The notes under the pieces are model-generated. The model had not been told where the DNA came from and did not search any database. It saw nothing but the letters and a program-made list of their open reading frames with translations. From NCBI RefSeq assembly GCF_042652785.1, contig NZ_JBHSHD010000010.1, positions 957,641-1,021,640 on the forward strand: a stretch of 64,000 bases of DNA, written 5' to 3'. This stretch comes from Dokdonella_A ginsengisoli (GTDB lineage Bacteria > Pseudomonadota > Gammaproteobacteria > Xanthomonadales > Rhodanobacteraceae). Position numbers and translations under genes: made by a program. The stretch's first letter is position 1. The number at the start of each line of letters is the position of its first letter. Below, piece after piece: positions 1-9,837 of the stretch.

Positions 1-1205
1 GTGCGGATCAGGATGTTCAGATCGAGGTCGCCGTCGCGGTTCAGATAGCCGAACGAACCGGTGTAGGCGCCGCGGCCGACGCCTTCGAGGTCGGCGATGA
101 TCTGCATGCAGCGCACCTTCGGACAGCCGGTGATCGTGCCGCCCGGAAATACCGCGCGGATCGCCTGCCCCGGCGTGACGCCGGGGCGCAACCGGCCGCG
201 CACGTTGGAGACGATGTGGTGCACGTGCGCGTAGCTCTCGATCTGCATGATCTCGTCGGCGAGGACGCTGCCGGGCACGCAGATGCGGCCGAGGTCGTTG
301 CGTTCCAGATCGATCAGCATGACGTGCTCGGCGCGCTCCTTCGGATGACCGACCAGCTCGCGCACGCGGGCATCGTCGTCGTCACCGGCGAAGCGCGGCC
401 GCGTGCCGGCGATCGGGCGCGTCTGCACGTGCTCGCCGTGGATCTCGATCAGGCGCTCGGGGGAGGAGCTGGCGATCGCCCAGTCCTCGTGCTGCAGCAG
501 GCCGGCGAACGGCGCCGGATTGGCGCGGCGCAGGGCGCCGTACAGCGCGGCCGGCGACGGCGGCGAGGCGCAGCGCGCGCGCCACTCGCGCGAAAGATTG
601 ACCTGGAATACGTCGCCGGCGCGCAGGTGTCCGTGCACGCGCTCCACGCCGTCGAGGAAATCCTGCGGGGCGTCTTCTTCGAGGGCGTCGACGCGGCACG
701 CCGCCGGCGCGAAAGGCTCCGCAGCATCGAGGTCCTCGCGCATCGCGTCGAGCAGGTGCGCATGCCCCGCCTCGGCGACGAGCAGGGTGCGATCGCGCTC
801 GTGGTCGACCAGGATCGCCGCCGGACAGCGCAGTGCCAGCGCGACCGGCAGCGCCGCGTCGCGCGCCGGCGGCAGGCGCAGGCTGGGTTCGATCTGCGCC
901 GCCAGCTCGTAGCCACAGTAGAGCAGCCAGCCGCCGCGGAACGGCAGGTCGCGATCGCCGCCGTGTCCGGACCGTTCCGCGCGCCAGGCCGCATCCAGCG
1001 CGTCGAGGAAGCTTCCGCCGCCGCGCATCGCGTGCAGCGCATCGAGGCGCAGGCTGGCCTGCGGAAAGGCGAACAGGATGTCGTGGCGCGCACGCGCATT
1101 GCCGCGGGCGGCGCTTTCGAGCAGACCCGGGTAGCGCTGCGGACGCGCGGCGGCCAGCGCCAGCAGGTCGCGGCCTCCGGCGATTTCGCGCACGAGATGG
1201 CTCAT
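1..1205 (-). CDS. pabB: Aminodeoxychorismate synthase component I (3' end beyond window)
   Basis: PabB converts chorismate plus ammonia to 4-amino-4-deoxychorismate for folate synthesis in the cytoplasm. Translated from ATG at 1205 the product begins MSHLVREIAGG and carries the chorismate-binding family motifs PIAGTRPR, EHVMLIDLERNDLGR and FPGGTITGCPKVRCMQI in the expected order. About 401 codons are present and the frame is still open at position 1, so the C-terminus is missing. The sequence from the catalytic half resembles PabB more than TrpE, and a position directly behind fabF agrees with the fab-pab linkage of many proteobacteria. The gap to fabF is 68 nt and both genes read leftward, so co-transcription is likely. 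A TrpE-like role is the main alternative and is less likely. Confidence 0.9.
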   Translation of the reverse strand, partial: MSHLVREIAGGRDLLALAAARPQRYPGLLESAARGNARARHDILFAFPQASLRLDALHAMRGGGSFLDALDAAWRAERSGHGGDRDLPFRGGWLLYCGYELAAQIEPSLRLPPARDAALPVALALRCPAAILVDHERDRTLLVAEAGHAHLLDAMREDLDAAEPFAPAACRVDALEEDAPQDFLDGVERVHGHLRAGDVFQVNLSREWRARCASPPSPAALYGALRRANPAPFAGLLQHEDWAIASSSPERLIEIHGEHVQTRPIAGTRPRFAGDDDDARVRELVGHPKERAEHVMLIDLERNDLGRICVPGSVLADEIMQIESYAHVHHIVSNVRGRLRPGVTPGQAIRAVFPGGTITGCPKVRCMQIIADLEGVGRGAYTGSFGYLNRDGDLDLNILIR

Positions 1206-1273
1206 GGGAAAACCTTGCGGGCGCCGGTCACCGGTGTCGGGCGCGGAGCGCAACCGGCGCCGCGCCCGCGGGC

Positions 1274-2512
<1,239 letters not shown>

Positions 2513-2721
2513 GAGTGAAAACTCTTCGATTCGGGCGACCCGCGGGATCGCGGTGCTTTACTGAAAGGTGCGGCCATGGATGGCCGCTTCTGGACTCTCA
2601 GGATCGAAAGAACCGGCAAACCAGTTCTGACTTCCCGACGCAGCGATCAAGGACGATCGCACCGGTCAAAAGCAAAGCTGCGCCTCGCGGGCGCAGCATC
2701 GCATCAAGCTTGAAGGGCGGA

Positions 2722-2961
2722 TCAGGCTTTGACGTGCGCCTTCACGTAGTCGATGGCCTGCTGCACGGTGGTGATCTTCTCGGCCTCTTCGTCGGGGATT
2801 TCGCACTCGAATTCCTCTTCCAGCGCCATCACCAGTTCGACCGTGTCCAGCGAATCGGCGCCGAGGTCGTCGACGAACGAAGCGTTCGGCGTCACTTCCT
2901 CTTCCTTCACGCCGAGCTGTTCGACGACGATTTTCTTGACGCGTTCTTCGATAGTGCTCAT
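2722..2961 (-). CDS. acpP: Acyl carrier protein
   Basis: This 79-residue acidic protein is the carrier of acyl intermediates in fatty-acid synthesis. It starts MSTIEERVKK and contains the phosphopantetheine attachment site GADSLDT, with the modified serine at residue 37. The frame is open further upstream, but that extension is arginine- and proline-rich and unlike any ACP, so ATG at 2961 is the start. A GAGAGACAC stretch just upstream (RC of 2962-2972) supplies a Shine-Dalgarno-like purine run. It sits between fabG and fabF, the canonical order. The 178-nt gap upstream of the ACP start leaves room for its own promoter. Confidence 0.97.
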   Translation of the reverse strand: MSTIEERVKKIVVEQLGVKEEEVTPNASFVDDLGADSLDTVELVMALEEEFECEIPDEEAEKITTVQQAIDYVKAHVKA

Positions 2962-3139
2962 GTGTCTCTCTTGCCTCCCGATGGGAATTCGTGCGGTACG
3001 CGGAGTGCGGCGCGGTCCGCGGCGGGCGCCGTGCCCGAAGCCGCGGCATTGTAGTGGAAGCCGGAGCCGGGAACTACTGGAGGGCACGGGCGGCCGCGAC
3101 GGCGGTCACGGCCCGGCACCCTCCGGCAGTCCGGCGGCA

Positions 3140-3883
3140 TCAGGGCATATACATGCCGCCGTTGACGTGCAGGGTCTCGCCGGTGATGTAGGCCGCCGCC
3201 GGCGACGCCAGGAACGCGACCGCCTTGGCGATGTCCTGCGCCTCGCCCAGGCGGCCGAGTGCGATCTGGCCGAGCAGCGCGGTGCGCTGTTCCTCGGGCA
3301 GGGATCGCGTCATGTCGGTGTCGATGAAGCCGGGCGCGACGACGTTGACCGTGATGCCGCGCGAGCCGATCTCGCGTGCCAGCGACTTGGAGAACGCGAT
3401 GATGCCGGCCTTCGCCGCGGCGTAGTTCGCCTGTCCGGGATTGCCGACCAGGCCGATCACCGAGGCGATCGAGATGATCCGTCCCTTGCGCGCCTTCATC
3501 ATGCCGCGCAGCACCGCCTTGCTCGTGCGGTAGACCGACGTGAGATTGGTGTCGAGGATCGCCTGCCAGTCCTCGTCCTTCATGCGCATCAGCAACTGGT
3601 CGCGCGTGATGCCGGCGTTGTTGACGAGGATCGAGACCGCGCCCGACTCCTTGCCGATGGCCTCGATCAGCCCCTCGACCGCGGCGCCGTCGGTCACGTT
3701 CAGCACGCGCCCCGCGCCACCGCGCGCGGCCAGGCGTTCGCCGATGGCCTGCGCGCCGGCTTCGGTCGTCGCCGTGCCGATCACCTTCGCGCCGCGTTCG
3801 GCCAGTTCGTCCGCGATCGCCGCGCCGATGCCACGACTCGCGCCGGTGACCAGCGCGACTTCACCTTCCAGCAGCTTGCCCAT
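3140..3883 (-). CDS. fabG: 3-oxoacyl-ACP reductase
   Basis: FabG is the NADPH-dependent reductase of 3-oxoacyl-ACP, a short-chain dehydrogenase. The product has the TGASRGIG nucleotide-binding loop near the N-terminus, NNAG, and the catalytic Ser-Tyr-Lys set in SIASVIG and NYAAAKAG. From ATG at 3883 (MGKLLEGEVALVTG) it is 247 residues, the normal FabG length. In-frame ATGs at 3916 and 3940 would add 11 or 19 residues that do not resemble the family and are not preceded by a better ribosome-binding site. It lies between fabD and acpP in the fab cluster. Confidence 0.95.
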   Translation of the reverse strand: MGKLLEGEVALVTGASRGIGAAIADELAERGAKVIGTATTEAGAQAIGERLAARGGAGRVLNVTDGAAVEGLIEAIGKESGAVSILVNNAGITRDQLLMRMKDEDWQAILDTNLTSVYRTSKAVLRGMMKARKGRIISIASVIGLVGNPGQANYAAAKAGIIAFSKSLAREIGSRGITVNVVAPGFIDTDMTRSLPEEQRTALLGQIALGRLGEAQDIAKAVAFLASPAAAYITGETLHVNGGMYMP

Positions 3884-4149
3884 CGCTTTGCCCGTATGTG
3901 TTTTGCGATCGTCCATGATTGCAGAAGACCGGACAGCCATCCACGACTGCCTTGCCCGAAACGGCGCGGGCGCGAACCTTAGTCAATCGCCGAGGCCGCC
4001 ACAAGAAGGGCCGCAACGCAGGCGCGGAACTCGGTAAAAGATGCACGAAACCGATCGGACACCTCGGCGGACGGCCGTGCATCCGCCGAGCGCACGAATG
4101 CGCCGCCGCGAGGAACCGGAGAAGTCGCGCCGCCAATCCGCGGCGGCAG

Positions 4150-5115
4150 TCAGCTGCGCCAGTCGGCCAGCGCGCTCTCGAACTCGCCCGGCGTGCCCAG
4201 TGCGCGACCGTCGAGGGACTTGTCGATGCGCTTGACCAGACCGGTCAGGACCTTGCCCGGCCCGCATTCGGCCACGCGCGTCGCTCCCGCCGCGGCCAGC
4301 GCCTGCACGCACTGGGTCCAGCGCACCGGCAGGTAGAGCTGGCGCACCAGCGCCTCGCGGATCTCGGCGAGACCGGCGTGCGCGCGCGCATCGACGTTCT
4401 GCACCACCGGGATCGACGGCTGGCTCCAGTGGTACGCCTTGATCGCTTCGGCCAGCCGGTTTGCCGCTTCGCGCATCAGCGGCGTATGCGACGGCACGCT
4501 GACCGCGAGCTTGACCGCCTTGCGCACGCCGCGTTCGGCGAGCCTGGCCAGCGCCGCGTCGACCGCCGGCACGTGACCGCCGATCACGATCTGCCCGGGC
4601 GAGTTGTAGTTCGCCGGCGCGACCACGTGTTCGCCGGAAATCTCGCGGCAGACCTCCTCGACCACGGAATCCTCCGCGCCGAGCACCGCCGCCATCGCGC
4701 CGACGCCCTCGGGCGCGGCGTCCTGCATCGCCTGGCCGCGGATGCGCACCAGATGCGCGGCGTCGCGCAGCGAGATCGCGCCTGCCGCGACGAGAGCGGT
4801 GTATTCGCCGAGGCTGTGACCGGCCAGATGCGACGGCGTCGCCCCGCCCTGCTTGCGCCACAGGCGCCACACCGCCACGCCTGCCGCCAGCAGCGCCGGC
4901 TGCGTGTACTCGGTCCGGTTCAGCATCGCCTCCGGGCCGCCCTGCGACAGCGCCCACAGGTCGACGCCGGCGCCTTCGGACGCTTCGGCGAAGGTTTCAC
5001 GCACGCCCGCGTGCAGCTCGCCGAGTTCGGCGAGCATGCCGAGCGACTGGGAGCCCTGGCCGGGGAAGACGAAGACGAGGGCTGAGGGCTGAGGGTCGAG
5101 GGCTGGGGAGGACAT
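4150..5115 (-). CDS. fabD: Malonyl-CoA:ACP transacylase
   Basis: FabD loads malonyl groups onto ACP. The 321-residue product contains the FPGQGSQ entry motif and the nucleophile elbow GHSLGEYTAL with the catalytic Ser; the catalytic His is in VPSHTPLMR. The ATG at 5115 is preceded by AGGAACC at a good distance. The first about 13 residues (MSSPALDPQPSAL) are encoded by an intergenic 'GAGGGCTGAGGG' repeat and are not family sequence, so a mobile short repeat seems to have been absorbed into the 5' coding end. The gene lies between fabH and fabG. Confidence 0.95.
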   Translation of the reverse strand: MSSPALDPQPSALVFVFPGQGSQSLGMLAELGELHAGVRETFAEASEGAGVDLWALSQGGPEAMLNRTEYTQPALLAAGVAVWRLWRKQGGATPSHLAGHSLGEYTALVAAGAISLRDAAHLVRIRGQAMQDAAPEGVGAMAAVLGAEDSVVEEVCREISGEHVVAPANYNSPGQIVIGGHVPAVDAALARLAERGVRKAVKLAVSVPSHTPLMREAANRLAEAIKAYHWSQPSIPVVQNVDARAHAGLAEIREALVRQLYLPVRWTQCVQALAAAGATRVAECGPGKVLTGLVKRIDKSLDGRALGTPGEFESALADWRS

Positions 5116-5226
5116 CGCAAGGTTCCTGGAACGTGAGGATTGAGGGCGACCGGGGCTGAAGCACGGAGCCGAAGAGGCCGTCCGGCGCTCCCGCTTTCAG
5201 CCCTCGGCCCTCTGCTCTCGGCCCTA
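5066..5226. repeat. Inverted pair of GAGGGCTGAGGG-type short repeats at the fabD/fabH junction
   Basis: Positions 5079-5113 hold tandem GAGGGCTGAGGG units. Positions 5195-5225 hold the opposite orientation (CAGCCCTCGGCCCT, CTCTCGGCCCT). The left copy encodes the FabD N-terminus and the right copy begins at the fabH stop codon. The same pair recurs at recR/ybaB (13492-13612), which marks a dispersed family. The paired arms could form a stem in the transcript. Confidence 0.8.
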
Positions 5227-6195
5227 ATACTTCAGCAGCGCCGAGGACCAGGTGAAACCGCCGCCGAACGCTTCCAGCAGCAGGGTCTGGCCGCGCTGCA
5301 CCTTGCCCGAGCGCACGGCCTCGTCGAGCGCCAGCGGCACCGAACCGGACGAGGTGTTGCCGTGGCGGTCCACCGTGACGATGACGCGGTCCATCGACAG
5401 CTTCAGCCGCTTGGCGGTCGCCTCGATGATGCGCAGGTTCGCCTGGTGCGGGATCAGCCAGTCGACGTCGGATTCGTGCATGCCGGCCGCTTCGAGCGTC
5501 TCGCCGACGATGCGGTCGAGCGTCTTCACCGCGACCTTGAACACTTCGTTGCCGGTCATCATGACGCGGATGCCGTGGTTCGGCTCCTGGTCGTTGAAGC
5601 CGGCGGAAACACCGACCGGGTTGTACAGCAAATGCTTGTACGCGCCGTCGGCATGCAGCTTGGTGGTCAGGATGCCGGGCTCGTTCGAGGCCTCGAGCAC
5701 GACCGCACCGGCGCCGTCGCCGAACAGCACGCAGGTCGAGCGGTCGGTCCAGTCGAGCATGCGCGAGAGGGTTTCCGCACCGACCACCAGCGCCTTCCTG
5801 ACCTGGCCGCTGCGGATGAACTGGTCGGCCACACCGAGCGCATACATGAAGCCGGAGCAGGCCGCATTGACGTCGAACGCGGCACAGCCGTTCGCGCCGA
5901 GGCGGTGCTGCAGCAGGCAGGCGGTCGACGGAAAGATGATGTCGGGCGTGGTCGTGCCGAGCACGATCAGGTCGATTTCGCTCGCCTTGACTCCGGCGGC
6001 GTCGAGCGCGTGCGTGGCCGCATAGAAGGCCAGGTCGCCGGTGGTCTCGCCGTCGGCGGCGCGGCGGCGCTCACGGATGCCGGTGCGCGAGGAAATCCAT
6101 TCGTCGGTGGTGTCGACGACTTTTTCGAGATCGGCGTTGGTGACAATCTTTTCCGGCAGGTAGCTGCCGGTGCCGGCGATGCGTGAGTAGATCAG
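5224..6195 (-). CDS. fabH: 3-oxoacyl-ACP synthase III (apparent CTG start)
   Basis: FabH starts fatty-acid synthesis by condensing acetyl-CoA with malonyl-ACP. Read from CTG at 6195 the product is 323 residues, the normal length. It begins (L/M)IYSRIAGTGSYLPEK and has the triad Cys113 (NAACSGF), His250 (IPHQANLR) and Asn280 (NTSSGS). No ATG, GTG or TTG occurs in this frame between the upstream region and a GTG at codon 78, inside a conserved stretch (LIVLGTTTPD). The CTG is preceded by GGGAGA with a 6-nt spacer, which supports it. An upstream ATT at about -27 is an alternative. Automated callers may truncate this gene to 246 residues. Confidence 0.93.
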   Translation of the reverse strand: MIYSRIAGTGSYLPEKIVTNADLEKVVDTTDEWISSRTGIRERRRAADGETTGDLAFYAATHALDAAGVKASEIDLIVLGTTTPDIIFPSTACLLQHRLGANGCAAFDVNAACSGFMYALGVADQFIRSGQVRKALVVGAETLSRMLDWTDRSTCVLFGDGAGAVVLEASNEPGILTTKLHADGAYKHLLYNPVGVSAGFNDQEPNHGIRVMMTGNEVFKVAVKTLDRIVGETLEAAGMHESDVDWLIPHQANLRIIEATAKRLKLSMDRVIVTVDRHGNTSSGSVPLALDEAVRSGKVQRGQTLLLEAFGGGFTWSSALLKY

Positions 6196-6260
6196 GACCG
6201 TTCTCCCGGCGGGGTCGTCAATGCCGCCGCCGCGGCGCAGGCCGCGGGGCGATCACGAGG

Positions 6261-6287
6261 AAAGGCCGCGCGCTGCGCGCCGCGGCC
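6261..6287 (-). terminator. Possible hairpin terminator after rpmF
   Basis: On the minus strand GGCCGCG and CGCGGCC form a 7-bp GC stem around a 10-nt GC loop, followed by TTTCC. The T-run is only three bases, so it is at best weak and may only attenuate read-through from rpmF into fabH. Confidence 0.35.
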
Positions 6288-6303
6288 TCGCGGGCGGGGA
6301 AGC

Positions 6304-6498
6304 TCAGTCTTCCTCGCGCACCGGCGTCTTCGACTCGATGACCTTCTTGCCGCGGTAGTAGCCGTCCTTGGTCACGTGATGACGGATGTGCACCTCGCCC
6401 GACGTCGGGTCGGTCGACAGCTGCTTGGCCGTCAGCGCATCGTGCGAACGACGCATGCCGCGGGTGGACGGGGTTTTGCGACTCTTGGCAACAGCCAT
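6304..6498 (-). CDS. rpmF: 50S ribosomal protein L32
   Basis: This 64-residue basic protein starts MAVAKSRKTPSTRGMRRSHD and continues with ALTAKQLSTDP and HIRHHVTKDGYYRGKKV, the pattern of bacterial L32. The ATG at 6498 has GGAGAG with a 6-nt spacer. An ATG four codons upstream lacks such a site. It is the Cys-free form without a zinc ribbon, as usual for proteobacteria. It is encoded just downstream of the yceD homologue and upstream of fabH; the plsX gene often found between rpmF and fabH is absent. Confidence 0.96.
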   Translation of the reverse strand: MAVAKSRKTPSTRGMRRSHDALTAKQLSTDPTSGEVHIRHHVTKDGYYRGKKVIESKTPVREED

Positions 6499-6559
6499 GA
6501 CACTCTCCAATGATGATTCGTGGTGGCACGTCCTCGTGCCGAGCGGTCCTTCGATCCGC

Positions 6560-7063
6560 TCAATGCTTCTTCAGGGCGCCCAGCACCGCGAACGGATTGG
6601 GGCGTTCCTCTCCGGCCGCTTCGTCGGCCGGATCGTTCCATTCGAGCGGCGCGCCGGGCTTCATCGGCACCACCGGCAGGGCGAGGATCAACTCATCCTC
6701 GACGACGTCGGCGAGGTCGAGCTGTCCGTCCGGCACGAGCAGGGGCTCGTATCCTTCCGGCAGCGCCGCTTCCTCGTCCTCGCGCGCGATCAGGCCCAGG
6801 CGCTGGTCGATCTTCACCCGGTACACGAAGGTCTCGAGCGTGCGCTGGCAAACCAGCGGCAGGCCCGCCTCGACGTGCAGCGCGAGGTAGGCCACGCCCA
6901 ATCCATCCTTGCCGAATTCGATCGTGTAGCGCGCCTCGCCTTCGCTCCCGGCCAGGCTGCCGCGCAGCCGCGGCATCGACGCCAGCGGCAGCGTGCCTTC
7001 GAAGACCCGCTGCGCCTGCACCTGGCGCGCAACATCCACGCGATCTGGCAGGGCCGCTGACAT
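6560..7063 (-). CDS. yceD: YceD/DUF177 family protein (23S rRNA accumulation protein)
   Basis: The DUF177 (YceD) family is widely linked to rpmF and implicated in 23S rRNA accumulation. From ATG at 7063 (MSAALPDRVDVARQVQAQ) the product is 167 residues. It has the conserved region VCQRTLETFVYRV, where many homologues carry CxRC-type cysteines, and an acidic C-terminal half ending NPFAVLGALKKH, the family hallmark. An upstream in-frame start would add 39 non-conserved residues. It reads into rpmF across 61 nt and is divergent from the maf-type gene at 7186. Confidence 0.88.
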   Translation of the reverse strand: MSAALPDRVDVARQVQAQRVFEGTLPLASMPRLRGSLAGSEGEARYTIEFGKDGLGVAYLALHVEAGLPLVCQRTLETFVYRVKIDQRLGLIAREDEEAALPEGYEPLLVPDGQLDLADVVEDELILALPVVPMKPGAPLEWNDPADEAAGEERPNPFAVLGALKKH

Positions 7064-7185
7064 GGGCGCGCGATGGTAGGTGCGGACCCCCTTTCTGTCA
7101 ACCGCAACCGGCTCCCGACGGCCATTTCCGGCACCTTCCGGCACCGGCGGCTGACGGCCTGACGCGAACGTGCTATCCACGCCGC

Positions 7186-7773
7186 ATGAGCGCTCCCGCC
7201 AGTTTCGACCTCGTCCTCGCCTCCACCTCGCGCTACCGCAGCGAACTGCTGGCGCGCCTGGGACTGCCGTTCCGCACCGTCGCGCCGCAGGTCGACGAAG
7301 CGCCGCGCCCCGGCGAGGCGCCCCGCGCCCTCGCCTGCCGCCTCGCGCAGGAGAAGGCGGGAGCGGTCGCGGCGCTCTGTCCGGGCGCCCTGGTCATCGG
7401 CAGCGACCAGGTCGCCGAGCTGGACGGCCGCGCGCTCGGCAAGCCCGGCACGATCGCCGCCGCGCAGGCGCAGCTCGCGGCGAGCTCGGGCCGCAGCGTG
7501 CTGTTCCATACCGCGCTGTGCCTCGTCGACGCACGCGGCGGCGCCGCGCTCGACTGCGACCTGACCCGGGTCGTGTTCCGCACACTCGCGGCGGAGGAAA
7601 TCGCCCGCTACGTCGCCGCCGAGCAGCCGCTGGACTGCGCCGGCGGCTTCAAGGTCGAAGGGCTCGGCATCAGCCTGTTCGAGCGCGTCGAGAACGAAGA
7701 CCCGACCGCACTCATCGGCCTGCCGCTGATCCGCCTCGCGCGCCGGCTGCGCGAGGCGGGCGTGGCGATCTGA
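7186..7773 (+). CDS. yceF: Maf-family nucleotide pyrophosphatase, YceF type
   Basis: Maf proteins hydrolyse non-canonical or modified nucleotides; the YceF branch acts on 7-methyl-GTP. From ATG at 7186 the product is 195 residues. It has LASTSRYRSELL at the N-terminus, VIGSDQVAELDG in the middle and CAGGFKVEGLG near the end, which fits the YceF (m7GTP) branch. Linkage with yceD and rpmF matches the E. coli arrangement. It is transcribed divergently from yceD across about 120 nt that should hold both promoters. Confidence 0.88.
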   Translation: MSAPASFDLVLASTSRYRSELLARLGLPFRTVAPQVDEAPRPGEAPRALACRLAQEKAGAVAALCPGALVIGSDQVAELDGRALGKPGTIAAAQAQLAASSGRSVLFHTALCLVDARGGAALDCDLTRVVFRTLAAEEIARYVAAEQPLDCAGGFKVEGLGISLFERVENEDPTALIGLPLIRLARRLREAGVAI

Positions 7774-7915
7774 GCCGGCGCGGAACCTTGCGCGCAGCGT
7801 CGACTCCAACGCGCGACGCGATCGTCTTCCGCCGCCGTCGCGCGCCGCTACACTCGGGCCACCGCGGACCGGCGCACGCTTCGCCCCGCCCGCTCCGCCA
7901 GACCGCAAGGCTTCC

Positions 7916-8863
7916 ATGATCGAATCCAGAACCGAGATCCCGAACGAACTGCGCGACTGCCTGGCGCGCGCGATCGCGCAGGTCAACACGGTCGTGCTCG
8001 GCAAGCGGCGCGAGATCCGCCTCGCCTTCGTCTGCCTGCTCGCCGGCGGGCATCTGCTGATCGAGGATCTGCCGGGTGTGGGCAAGACCACCCTCGCCCA
8101 CGCGCTGGCGGCGACCCTCGGGCTGGGCTTCCAGCGCGTGCAGTTCACCTCCGACCTGCTGCCGTCGGACATCATCGGCGTGGGCATCTACGAACGCGAG
8201 ACGAACCGCTTCAAGTTCCATCCCGGCCCGCTGTTCACGCAGCTGCTGCTCGCCGACGAGATCAACCGCGCGATGCCCAAGACGCAGAGCGCGCTGCTCG
8301 AGGCGATGGCGGAGGAACAGGTCACCGTCGACGGCACCACGCACCGGCTGGCGCCGCCGTTCTTCGTGGTGGCGACGCAGAATCCGCTCGACTTCGCCGG
8401 CACCTATCCATTGCCCGACTCCCAGCTCGACCGCTTCATGCTGCGCATGAGCCTGGGCTATCCCGACCGCGAGGCCGAACGCGCGATGCTTGCTTCGGCC
8501 GATCGCCGCGGCGTGCTCGAGGCACTGTCGCCGTGCCTGACGCCGGAGCAGATCATCGAGCTGCGCCACGCCTGCGCGTCGGTGTTCGCCAGCCCCGCCC
8601 TGATCGCCTACGTGCAGGCCCTGCTCGACGCCAGCCGCCAGCACGCCGACATCCGCATCGGCCTGTCGCCGCGCGCCGGCCTGGCCCTGCTCGCGGCGGC
8701 GCGCGCGCACGCGCTGCTCAGCGGGCGCTCGCATGCAATGCCCGAGGATGTGCAGGCCGTGTTTCCGTTCGTCGCCGCGCACCGCCTGACCCCGGGCGCC
8801 AGCGCCCGCGTCGATCGCGACAAGCTCGCCCTGCAGCTGCTCGAATCGACCCCGGTGAGCTGA
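7916..8863 (+). CDS. MoxR-family AAA+ ATPase
   Basis: MoxR ATPases act as chaperone-like modules, usually with DUF58 and von Willebrand or transglutaminase partners. The 315-residue product has a Walker A motif (GVGKTT), the Walker B region LLADEIN, and the sensor segment VATQNP, all typical of MoxR AAA+_3 proteins. The substrate is unknown. Its stop overlaps the DUF58 start by one base (TGATG), so translation of the two is probably coupled. TACACT at 7849-7854 is a plausible -10 element for the operon. Confidence 0.93.
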   Translation: MIESRTEIPNELRDCLARAIAQVNTVVLGKRREIRLAFVCLLAGGHLLIEDLPGVGKTTLAHALAATLGLGFQRVQFTSDLLPSDIIGVGIYERETNRFKFHPGPLFTQLLLADEINRAMPKTQSALLEAMAEEQVTVDGTTHRLAPPFFVVATQNPLDFAGTYPLPDSQLDRFMLRMSLGYPDREAERAMLASADRRGVLEALSPCLTPEQIIELRHACASVFASPALIAYVQALLDASRQHADIRIGLSPRAGLALLAAARAHALLSGRSHAMPEDVQAVFPFVAAHRLTPGASARVDRDKLALQLLESTPVS

Positions 8864-9837
8864 TGAGCGCTGCGCTGCGCGCGCGCCTGCTCGCCGCGGC
8901 GGAGCGCCGCCTGCCGGCGCTGACGCGCCTGCGTCGCGTCGAAGCGCTGCCGATCACCCTCGACCGCCGCCGCATCTACGTGCTGCCGACACCGTTCGGC
9001 CTGGGCTTCGCCGTGCTGCTGTTCGTGATGCTGCTCGGCGCGCTGAACTACGGCAACAACCCGGCCCTGCTGCTGACCTGCCTGCTCGGCGCCGCGACGG
9101 GAATGAGCGTGTTCTTCGGCTTCCGCATGATGAGTGGACTCGCCCTGGGCCAGGTCCGCGTCGCCGAAGCGCACGCCGAAGAGCCGTTCGACCTGCAGCT
9201 GCGCTTCGCCCCCGGCTCGCGTGCGCGCGCCAGCCTGCGCCTGCGCCGCGGCGAGGCCGAAACCGCCTTCGCCCTGCCTGCGGGCACCGAGCACGAGGTC
9301 GCGTTGCGCCTGGCCGGCGCCGAACGCGGCTGGTTCCGCCCGGGCCGCCTCCGCGTCTGGACCGAGTACCCCTTGGGAATCTTCCAGATGTGGAGCTGGC
9401 TGCATCCGGACGCGGAATTCCTCATCTATCCGGCATTGGAGACGCCGGCGCCGCCGCTGCCGGCCGGCGACGGCCGCCAGGGCGAACAGCTCGCCGCCGG
9501 CGCCAGCGAGGAACACGCCGGACTGCGCGACTACCGTTCCAGCGACCCCTCGCGGCTGATCGCCTGGAAGCCTTCGGTGCGCCACGACACCTTGCTCGTG
9601 CGCGACGTCGAACGCCGCTCTGGCGAGGCCTTGACCCTGGACTACGCCGCGCTGCGCGATCTCGACGCGGAAGCGCGCATCCGCCGCCTGGCGGCCTGGG
9701 TCTGCGCGGCCGAATCCGCGCAGCGCTCGTACACGCTGCGCCTGCCAGGCGAAATCGTCGGCCCCGGACTGGGCACCCTGCAGCGCCAGGCCTGCCTGCG
9801 CGCGCTCGCCCTGCTGCCGGGGGACGCGCATGACTGA
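8863..9837 (+). CDS. DUF58 domain-containing membrane protein
   Basis: This 324-residue protein has two hydrophobic segments near residues 40-85 (GLGFAVLLFVMLLGAL and ALLLTCLLGAATG). The DUF58 signature GLRDYRSSDPSRLIAWKPS lies in the soluble part. DUF58 proteins form operons with MoxR ATPases and transglutaminases; their biochemical role is not settled. It overlaps moxR by 1 nt and the transglutaminase gene by 8 nt, which indicates a tight three-gene operon. Confidence 0.9.
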   Translation: MSAALRARLLAAAERRLPALTRLRRVEALPITLDRRRIYVLPTPFGLGFAVLLFVMLLGALNYGNNPALLLTCLLGAATGMSVFFGFRMMSGLALGQVRVAEAHAEEPFDLQLRFAPGSRARASLRLRRGEAETAFALPAGTEHEVALRLAGAERGWFRPGRLRVWTEYPLGIFQMWSWLHPDAEFLIYPALETPAPPLPAGDGRQGEQLAAGASEEHAGLRDYRSSDPSRLIAWKPSVRHDTLLVRDVERRSGEALTLDYAALRDLDAEARIRRLAAWVCAAESAQRSYTLRLPGEIVGPGLGTLQRQACLRALALLPGDAHD

